Shown in pieces: positions 58,128 through 64,000 of a DNA stretch of 64,000 nucleotides; within the stretch, counting starts at the first letter, position 1, and each line of letters starts with the position of its first letter. The notes beneath the pieces were generated by a model, which was not told the DNA's origin, did not search any database, and saw only the letters and a program-made list of their open reading frames with translations. Origin of the DNA: Lysobacter capsici (GTDB lineage: Bacteria; Pseudomonadota; Gammaproteobacteria; Xanthomonadales; Xanthomonadaceae); the NCBI RefSeq assembly GCF_018732085.1, contig NZ_CP076103.1, positions 3,162,001 through 3,226,000 on the forward strand, given 5' to 3'. The translations under genes and the position numbers were made by a program.

Positions 58128-59756
58128 TCAGCCGAGCTTGCGGGCGGTGTTGATGACGTTGACGCCGTTGAAACGCGCCGTGCTCGAACCGTGCGAAACC
58201 GCCGAGACCTGGCCCGGCTGGCCCTTGCCGTCGAAGAAGGAACCGCCCATGCGGTAGTCGCTGTCGTCGCAGACCGCGACGCAGGAATTCCAGAACTCCG
58301 GAGTGCGGATCTGGTAGGCCACGTCCTCGAGCATGCCGGTGATCTTGCCGTTCTTGATCTCGTAGAACAGCTGGCCGCCGAACTGGGCGTTGTAGCGCTG
58401 CTGGTCGATCGAGAACGAACCGGCGCCGACGATATAGATGCCGTTCTCCACGTCCTTGACCATGTCGGCGACGCTGAGCTTGTTCTTGCCCGGCGCCAGC
58501 GAGACGTTGGCCATGCGCTGGAACTGCACCGAGGACCACGAGTCGGCGTAACAGCAGCCGTCGGATTCGGTCTTGCCCAGGATGTGGGCCTGATCGCGGA
58601 TGGTCTGGTAGTCGACCAGGATGCCGTCCTTGATCAGGTTCCAGCGCTTGGTCTTGACGCCTTCGTCGTCGAAGCCGACCGCGCCGAGGCTGCCTTCCTG
58701 GGTCTTGTCGGCGAACACGGTGACCTGGTCGCTGCCGTACTTGAAGCCGGACTTGAGCTTGTCGAGCGTGGCGAAGCTGGTGCCGGCGTAGTTGGCTTCG
58801 TAGCCGAGCACGCGGTCGAGTTCGAGCGGATGGCCGATCGATTCGTGGATGGTGAGCCAGGTGTGCGAGGGATCGAGCACCAGGTCGTACTTGCCGGGCT
58901 TGACCGACGGCGCGGTGAGTTTCTGCTGCGCCTGCTTGGCCGCGGCGACCGCGTCGGCGAGCATGTCGTAGGACTTGTTGTAGGACACCGCGCCGTTGGG
59001 CAGCACGACCTTGCCCGAGGCGTCGCCGTCGAGGTATTCGAAGCCCATGCCCATCGGCGCGGACAGCCCGTCGCGGGTGCGGAACTTGCCGCTGGCCTTG
59101 TCGATGGCGGTGATCGTCATCGGCGCCCAGATGCGGTGCACGTCCTGGTCGATGTAGGAGCCGTCGGTGGAGGCGAAGTATTTTTGTTCGTTGACCAGGA
59201 ACAGCATCGAGTTGACGAAGCTGGCGCCGGCGTTGATCGCCGCGGCGTTGACCCCGAGCAGCAGGTCGGCCTTTTCCTTGATCGCCACTTCCATCGCGTT
59301 CTTGCGGATCGGAGTCTTCCACGCGACCTCGCCCACGCCCGGCGTCTTGGCCAGTTCGACCTTGGAGGTCTGGCTCTTGGCGTTGGCGCGCGCGATCGCC
59401 GCGGCCTGCTGCGCGGCCTTGGCGACCGCGTCGTTGTTGAGCTGGTTGGTGGCGGCGAAGCCCCAGGCGCCGTCGACCAGCACACGGATGCCGATGCCGG
59501 TGGATTCGGTGTTCACCACGTTCTGGACCTTGTCCTCGCGGGTGATCACGAACTGGCGCAGATAGCGGCCGATGCGCGCGTCGCAGTAGCTCGCGCCGGC
59601 GGCCTTGGCCGCGTTGAGCGCGATGTCGGCCAGGGTCTTCTTCCTGGCCACGTCCAACGGCACCAGCAAGGCCTCCGCGGCGATCACGTTGCCGAAGGGA
59701 ATCATGAGCCCGGCGATGCCGAGCCCGGACATGCTGAGGAAATTGCGTCTATCCAC
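58128..59756 (-). CDS. tldD: TldD-like metallopeptidase (paralogue 2)
   Basis: A 542-residue paralogue of the gene at 55040, with the same layout: Tat-like leader (VDRRNFLSMSGLGIAGLMIPFG), zinc motif HESIGHPLELDRVLGYEANYAG, and a Cys pair in SDGCCYADSW. The two copies are alike along their full length, so they probably arose by duplication. A GTG start at 59756 was assigned because a TTG ten codons upstream lacks support. First gene of the minus-strand run towards MoxR. Having two TldD-like subunits for one TldE suggests alternative complexes. Confidence 0.9.
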   Translation of the reverse strand: MDRRNFLSMSGLGIAGLMIPFGNVIAAEALLVPLDVARKKTLADIALNAAKAAGASYCDARIGRYLRQFVITREDKVQNVVNTESTGIGIRVLVDGAWGFAATNQLNNDAVAKAAQQAAAIARANAKSQTSKVELAKTPGVGEVAWKTPIRKNAMEVAIKEKADLLLGVNAAAINAGASFVNSMLFLVNEQKYFASTDGSYIDQDVHRIWAPMTITAIDKASGKFRTRDGLSAPMGMGFEYLDGDASGKVVLPNGAVSYNKSYDMLADAVAAAKQAQQKLTAPSVKPGKYDLVLDPSHTWLTIHESIGHPLELDRVLGYEANYAGTSFATLDKLKSGFKYGSDQVTVFADKTQEGSLGAVGFDDEGVKTKRWNLIKDGILVDYQTIRDQAHILGKTESDGCCYADSWSSVQFQRMANVSLAPGKNKLSVADMVKDVENGIYIVGAGSFSIDQQRYNAQFGGQLFYEIKNGKITGMLEDVAYQIRTPEFWNSCVAVCDDSDYRMGGSFFDGKGQPGQVSAVSHGSSTARFNGVNVINTARKLG

Positions 59757-60391
59757 GTGATGGTTCCGCCGTAGTGAGCCCCGCAAGCGCGCATCGGCGA
59801 TCGCCAGGCATGGATGAAAGTAACCCCGCCGGAATGTGCGCAGCGTCGTACTTGCGCGTCAAGTGCCGAGAGGCGCGCATGACCATGACCACGCAGTGCG
59901 CGCCTTATCCATCTGCGCATGAATTACGCGTTGTTTCGCGACTCATGCAATCCAGGCATGACTTTCGACCTAGACGGCATCGCACAGGCCATGATCGGCA
60001 AACTCGGGTGTCGGGCTGTTCGAATGCTTCGATGCATTCGATGAAAAGGCTGAAGCCCGAAATCTTTGCTGAGAACGGCTCAAGTCCCGAGGTCTTTTGT
60101 GGGAGGGGCTTCAGCCCCGACGCTCTGCGCCCAGACGCTGCGATCTGACAGAAAAGCGCCGGGGCTGAAGCCCCTGCCACAAAAGACCTCATGCAGATGC
60201 GGGTCAGCACGCATTCGCAGGTCATCGGCTCCTGCGGGCCTCACGGCGATCACGCCCTGCGAACCTCAACCGCCGTCGCAACTCCCAACCGCGAAGTCGT
60301 TCATCAAACGCAACGCCGCGACCGCTCTAGCCCGGCACGACCGCCACCCGCCGCTATGGGCGTCCCCGCGCCCACGCGTTAAGCTTGGCGC
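59757..60391. other. Divergent gap between the tldD-like and nba-type operons
   Basis: About 635 bp, without a convincing gene, from which the two operons diverge. It holds the third GTGGGAGGGGCTT palindrome (60089-60190). The promoters of both operons should lie on either side of it; I see no confident -35/-10 pair. Confidence 0.5.
60089..60190. repeat. GTGGGAGGGGCTTCAGCCCCGACG inverted repeat (copy 3)
   Basis: GAGGTCTTTTGTGGGAGGGG followed by CTTCAGCCCCGACGCT (60089-60124) is inverted at 60155-60190 with two differences (GCGCCGG for GCGTCGG, CCCCTGCC for CCCCTCCC). Spacer 30 nt. The GAGGTCTTTTGTGG shoulder is shared with copy 2. Confidence 0.88.
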
Positions 60392-61819
60392 ATGCAGAAA
60401 TTCCGGCACTGGATCGACGGTCAGGCGCGCGATGCGGCCGGCGGCCGTTGGCTCGACGTCCACGATCCGGCCAATGCGCAGGCGTATGCCCAGGTCGCCC
60501 GCGGCGAGGCGGCCGATGTCGAGGCCGCGGTAGCCGCCGCGCAGGCCGCCTTCCCCGCCTGGTCGGGACTGCCCAACAGCGAACGCGCGCACTGGCTGGA
60601 ACGGCTAGCCAGCGCCGTGGAAGCGAACCTGGACGCTTTCGCCCAGGCCGAATCGCGCGACGGCGGCAAGCCGATCGCACTGGCCCGCAGCGCCGAGATT
60701 CCGCGCGCCGTGGCCAATCTGCGGTTCTTCGCCCAGGCCGCGACCCAGTTCGCCAGCGAATCCCACCACGGCCAGGCCGGGCTCAACTACACCCTGCGCG
60801 CGCCGCTGGGCGTGGTCGCGGCGATCTCGCCGTGGAACCTGCCGCTTTACCTGTTCACCTGGAAGATCGCGCCCGCGCTCGCAGCCGGCAACACCGTGGT
60901 CGCCAAGCCGTCTGAAATCACCCCGGCCACCGCCACGATGCTCGGCGAACTGGCCGCGCGGATCGGCTTTCCGCGCGGCGTGCTCAACATCGTTCACGGG
61001 CTGGGGCCGGACGTCGGCGAACCGCTGATTGGTCATCCCGGCGTGCGCGCGGTCTCGTTCACCGGCAGCACCGCGGTCGGCCGCCGCATCGCCGCCATCG
61101 CCGCGCCGCTGCTGCGCAAGGTCTCGCTGGAATTGGGCGGCAAGAACGCGAGCCTGATCTTCGCCGACAGCGACTGGCGCGCGAACCTCGACACCCTGGT
61201 GCGCTCGGCGTTCCAGAACTCCGGGCAGATCTGCCTGTGCGGCTCGCGCATCCTGATCGAGCGTTCGATCTACGAGGAAGTCCGCGACGCCCTGGTCGAA
61301 CGCGTCAACGCGCTCAACATCGGCGAGCCGTCGGATGAGACCACCTCGCTCGGCCCGCTGGTCTCGCAGGCGCACTTCGATAAAGTCGTGGCGGCCCTGG
61401 CCCGCGCCCGCCACGAGGGCGGTCGGATCCTGTGCGGCGGCTCGGCGCTGGATCGTCCCGGCTGGTACGTCGCGCCGACCCTGATCGAGGGTCTGGGGCC
61501 GCGGTGTACGACCAATCGCGAGGAAATCTTCGGCCCGGTGGCGACCTTGCAGGCCTTCGACGACGACGAACACGCGCTGGCCCTGGCCAACGCCAGCGAC
61601 TACGGCTTGTGCGCGTCGCTGTGGACCCGCGATCTCAACCGCGCCCATCGCCTGGCCGCGCGCTTGAATGTCGGCATGGTCTGGATCAATACCTGGCTGC
61701 AACGCGACCTGCGCACGCCGTTCGGCGGCACCGGCGCGTCCGGCCTCGGCCGCGAAGGCGGCGCCGAGGCGATGCGTTTCTTCACCGACGCCAAGAACGT
61801 CGGCCTCCATCTGGGATGA
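60392..61819 (+). CDS. 2-aminomuconic 6-semialdehyde dehydrogenase
   Basis: Oxidises 2-aminomuconate semialdehyde with NAD+ to 2-aminomuconate in the 3-hydroxyanthranilate meta-cleavage pathway. The 475-residue protein is an ALDH-superfamily member: ISPWNLPLYLFTWKIAPALAAG, FTGSTAVGRRIA, catalytic Glu in LELGGKNASLIF and Cys in SGQICLCGSR (about residue 284), and EEIFGPVATLQAF. The WINTWLQRDLRTPFGG substrate loop fits the hydroxymuconic/aminomuconic group. The specific substrate is set by the following nba-type genes. Corresponds to NbaE-type enzymes. Confidence 0.88.
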   Translation: MQKFRHWIDGQARDAAGGRWLDVHDPANAQAYAQVARGEAADVEAAVAAAQAAFPAWSGLPNSERAHWLERLASAVEANLDAFAQAESRDGGKPIALARSAEIPRAVANLRFFAQAATQFASESHHGQAGLNYTLRAPLGVVAAISPWNLPLYLFTWKIAPALAAGNTVVAKPSEITPATATMLGELAARIGFPRGVLNIVHGLGPDVGEPLIGHPGVRAVSFTGSTAVGRRIAAIAAPLLRKVSLELGGKNASLIFADSDWRANLDTLVRSAFQNSGQICLCGSRILIERSIYEEVRDALVERVNALNIGEPSDETTSLGPLVSQAHFDKVVAALARARHEGGRILCGGSALDRPGWYVAPTLIEGLGPRCTTNREEIFGPVATLQAFDDDEHALALANASDYGLCASLWTRDLNRAHRLAARLNVGMVWINTWLQRDLRTPFGGTGASGLGREGGAEAMRFFTDAKNVGLHLG

Positions 61820-61826
61820 CCGCTGC

Positions 61827-62513
61827 ATGAGCTCCGACACCTTGCCACCCAACTCCCTCGACGACCTGCTCGAACGCAACAAAGAGTGGTCCGAACGGGT
61901 CAACGCCGAAGACCCGGATTTCTTCAACAGGCTCTCGCAACAGCAGGCGCCCGAATACCTGTGGATCGGCTGCTCGGATTCGCGCGTGCCGGCCAACCAG
62001 ATCATCGACATGGCCCCGGGCGAGGTGTTCGTCCATCGCAATATCGCCAATGTGGTGGTGCATACCGACCTCAACTGCCTGTCGGTGATCCAGTTCGCGG
62101 TCGACGTGCTCAAGGTCAAGCACATCATCGTGGTCGGCCATTACGGCTGCGGCGGCGTGCATGCGGCCCTGCACGGTCTGCGCGTCGGCTTGGCCGACAA
62201 CTGGATCCGTCATGTCGGCGATGTCGCCGACAAGCACGCCGGCTGCATCGCCCACGTCCACGAAAGCGAGCGTCACGACCGCCTGTGCGAACTCAACGCG
62301 ATCGAGCAGGTGCAGAACGTATGCATGACCACGATCGTGCGCGACGCCTGGAGCCGCGGCCAGGCGCTCAGCGTGCATGGCTGGGTCTACAGCCTGCGCA
62401 ACGGCCGGGTCCACAACACCGGCATGGACGTGGATTCGTTCGACACCCTGCAGACCGCCTACGCCCGCGCGATCGCCACCGTCCACGCCACCCACGGCGG
62501 GTCGCCGCGATGA
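61827..62513 (+). CDS. Beta-class carbonic anhydrase
   Basis: Interconverts CO2 and bicarbonate. The 228-residue protein has all zinc ligands of beta-carbonic anhydrases: Cys49 and the partner Asp51 in IGCSDSRVP, and His105 and Cys108 in VGHYGCGGV. It starts 7 bp after the dehydrogenase gene and its stop overlaps the RidA start in an ATGA, so it belongs to the catabolic operon. The pathway contains a decarboxylase (gene at 63505), so local CO2 handling is a reasonable inference. Confidence 0.95.
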   Translation: MSSDTLPPNSLDDLLERNKEWSERVNAEDPDFFNRLSQQQAPEYLWIGCSDSRVPANQIIDMAPGEVFVHRNIANVVVHTDLNCLSVIQFAVDVLKVKHIIVVGHYGCGGVHAALHGLRVGLADNWIRHVGDVADKHAGCIAHVHESERHDRLCELNAIEQVQNVCMTTIVRDAWSRGQALSVHGWVYSLRNGRVHNTGMDVDSFDTLQTAYARAIATVHATHGGSPR

Positions 62514-62962
62514 GCGATCCGCACGGCAACGGCAGCGTCCGCGCCGACGGCGCGCCCAAGCCGGTCGGCTCGTATCCGCATGCGCGCCGGGTCGGCGAGC
62601 TGTTGTTCCTGTCCGGGATCGGCCCGCGCGACGCGGCCAGCAACGCCATCGTCGGCAATGTCCACGATGCGCAAGGCCGGCTGATCGCGTACGACATCGA
62701 GCTGCAATGCCGGGCGGTGTTCGCCAACGTGCGCGCGGTGCTTGAAGCCAGCGGCGCGGGCTGGGACGACCTGGTCGACGTGACCGTGTACCTGACCGAC
62801 ATGGCCCGCGATTTCACGGCCTACAACGCGGTGTGGGCGGAGTATTTCCCCGATATCGACCGCGCCCCGTGCCGGACCACGCTCGGCATCACCGCCCTGC
62901 CGACGCCGATCGCGATCGAACTCAAATGCATCGCGCGCCTGCGTGGCGCGGCAACGGAGTAA
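62510..62962 (+). CDS. RidA-family 2-aminomuconate deaminase
   Basis: Hydrolyses 2-aminomuconate to 4-oxalocrotonate and ammonia in the nba pathway. The 150-residue protein has the RidA/YjgF fold: LLFLSGIGPRDAASNAIVG, CRAVFANVRAVLEASGAGWDD, VDVTVYLTDMARDFTAYNAV and CRTTLGITALPTPIAIELKC. The Arg of the family active site is in PCRTT. The 2-aminomuconate assignment depends on operon context; RidA proteins also detoxify 2-aminoacrylate. Confidence 0.85.
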   Translation: MSDPHGNGSVRADGAPKPVGSYPHARRVGELLFLSGIGPRDAASNAIVGNVHDAQGRLIAYDIELQCRAVFANVRAVLEASGAGWDDLVDVTVYLTDMARDFTAYNAVWAEYFPDIDRAPCRTTLGITALPTPIAIELKCIARLRGAATE

Positions 62963-62966
62963 CCGC

Positions 62967-63497
62967 ATGCTGCCCGGACCGCTCAACCTCGCCGCGTGGA
63001 TCGACGAACACCGCCACCTGCTCAAGCCGCCGGTCGGCAACAAGGTGATCTACGCCGGCGACTTCATCGTCATGGTGGTCGGCGGGCCGAACCAGCGCAC
63101 CGATTACCACTGGGACGAAGGCCCGGAGTGGTTCTATCAGCTCGAAGGCGAGATGGTGCTGCGCATCCAGGAAGACGGCGCGGTGCGCGACATCCCGATC
63201 CGCGCCGGCGAAATCTTCCTGCTGCCGCCGCGCGTGCCGCATTCGCCGCAGCGCATGCCCGACTCGGTCGGGCTGGTGATCGAGCGCAAGCGCCTGGCGC
63301 ACGAAGACGACGGCCTGATGTGGTTCTGCGAACAGTGCAACCACAAGATCTATGAAGAGTATTTCCACCTGCACAACATCGAGACCGACTTCCCGCCGGT
63401 GTTCGAACGCTTCTATTCCTCGCGCGAGCATCGGACCTGCACGAACTGCGGCCATCTGAACCCGGCGCCGGGCCGCTACGTGATGCCCGACACCTGA
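62967..63497 (+). CDS. nbaC: 3-hydroxyanthranilate 3,4-dioxygenase
   Basis: Fe(II) extradiol-type ring cleavage of 3-hydroxyanthranilate to 2-amino-3-carboxymuconate semialdehyde. The 176-residue cupin has the iron ligands His48 and Glu54 (DYHWDEGPEWFYQLEG) and His92 (RVPHSPQRM), and a C-terminal rubredoxin-like Cys4 site: Cys121/124 (CEQCNHK) and Cys158/161 (CTNCGHL). All key residues are present. GGAG lies 7 nt upstream of the ATG. Same enzyme as NbaC/HAAO. Confidence 0.97.
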   Translation: MLPGPLNLAAWIDEHRHLLKPPVGNKVIYAGDFIVMVVGGPNQRTDYHWDEGPEWFYQLEGEMVLRIQEDGAVRDIPIRAGEIFLLPPRVPHSPQRMPDSVGLVIERKRLAHEDDGLMWFCEQCNHKIYEEYFHLHNIETDFPPVFERFYSSREHRTCTNCGHLNPAPGRYVMPDT

Positions 63498-63504
63498 GAC
63501 CGAA

Positions 63505-64000
63505 ATGCTCAAGATCGACACCCACGCCCACTACCTGCCGCGCGACTGGCCCGATCTGGCGCGCAAGTACGGCGACGACCGCTTTCCGGTGATCCATCAC
63601 ACCGACGACGGCCGTCATCGCATCTACAAGGACGGCAAGTTCTTCCGCGAGATCTGGTCCAAGACCTGGGACCCGCAGGAGCGCGTCGACGATTACGCGC
63701 GCTTCGGCGTGCAGGTGCAGGTGATCAGCACCGTGCCGGTGATGTTCAGCTACTGGGCCAAGGCCAATCAGGCGCTGGACCTGCATCAGTCGCTCAACGA
63801 CCACATGGCCGCGACTTGCCGCGAACATCCGCGCCATTACGCCGGCATCGGCACGGTACCGCTGCAATCGCCGCGTCTGGCCGTGCAGGAACTCGAACGC
63901 TGCATGGATCAACTCGGCCTGCAGGGCTGCCAGATCGGCAGCCACGTCAACGACTGGAACCTCGACGCGCCGGAGCTGTTCGAATTCTTCGAAGCCGCGG
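63505..64000 (+). CDS. nbaD: 2-amino-3-carboxymuconate-6-semialdehyde decarboxylase, partial
   Basis: Decarboxylates the dioxygenase product to 2-aminomuconate semialdehyde, diverting it from quinolinate/NAD synthesis. The visible 165 residues begin with the amidohydrolase metal motif IDTHAHYLPRDW (His7, His9), followed by QVQVISTVPVMFSYWAKA and HPRHYAGIGTVPLQSP, typical of ACMSD. The C-terminal metal ligands lie beyond the right edge. It is 7 bp from the dioxygenase gene. Confidence 0.93.
   Translation, partial: MLKIDTHAHYLPRDWPDLARKYGDDRFPVIHHTDDGRHRIYKDGKFFREIWSKTWDPQERVDDYARFGVQVQVISTVPVMFSYWAKANQALDLHQSLNDHMAATCREHPRHYAGIGTVPLQSPRLAVQELERCMDQLGLQGCQIGSHVNDWNLDAPELFEFFEAA

Overview
The window is very GC-rich, tightly coded proteobacterial chromosome and most resembles Lysobacter or a close relative in the Xanthomonadaceae. 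The pointers are a CopL-CopA-CopB copper operon, a secreted GH16 glucanase and a subtilase typical of lytic soil bacteria, a catecholate siderophore locus, a tryptophan meta-cleavage (nba-type) operon with an embedded carbonic anhydrase, and several Xanthomonadaceae-style intergenic palindrome families. The species call is inference. No rRNA, tRNA, CRISPR array, prophage or transposase was recognised.

Layout. 1-3.5 kb: minus-strand entC-entE-entB, joined by ATGA overlaps, making activated 2,3-dihydroxybenzoate. 4-7 kb: divergent GH16 glucanase and a secreted metallo-beta-lactamase-fold protein, with a perfect palindrome between them that looks like a LacI-family operator. 7-11 kb: copL-copA-copB. 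11-18 kb: a hypothetical protein, a FAD oxidoreductase and a BvgA/BvgS-like two-component pair. 18-26 kb: OmpA-type lipoprotein, WS/DGAT-type acyltransferase, photolyase, subtilase, alanine racemase and a glycine-zipper protein.

27-33 kb holds the most interesting locus, a candidate undescribed RiPP (ribosomally made, modified peptide) cluster. On the minus strand it runs: a HExxH enzyme fused to a PqqD-like recognition domain, a second HExxH enzyme, a stand-alone PqqD-like protein, a 50-residue precursor-like peptide ending in RRWWPPYSVAPTQAASS, a hairpin, and a TTG-started SAM methyltransferase. A ThiO-like FAD oxidoreductase converges on it from the plus strand. The two HExxH proteins look like paralogous peptide hydroxylases.

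33-46 kb is mostly housekeeping: a glutaredoxin-rhodanese fusion, dnaB, rpsF-rpsR-rplI with a possible S6:S18 leader, a DUF885 protein, an A-type Fe-S carrier, a DUF2891 protein, asnS, two small proteins, a PaiB-like flavoprotein and an SDR lacking the usual YxxxK catalytic pair. 46.7-59.8 kb is one long minus-strand run: tldD-like, tldE-like, tldD-like, DUF4159, MoxR, DUF58, BatA-like, DUF4175 and a terminal membrane protein. 60.4-64 kb is the plus-strand operon for 3-hydroxyanthranilate catabolism (aminomuconic semialdehyde dehydrogenase, beta-carbonic anhydrase, RidA-type deaminase, 3-hydroxyanthranilate dioxygenase, ACMS decarboxylase), cut by the window end.

Four intergenic repeat types recur: a GTGGGAGGGGCTTCAGCCCCGACG palindrome (three loci), a 101-bp direct duplication with TAGGAGC ends, a perfect 28-bp CGTCATTCCCGCG inverted repeat, and GATTCCCG-type short repeats.
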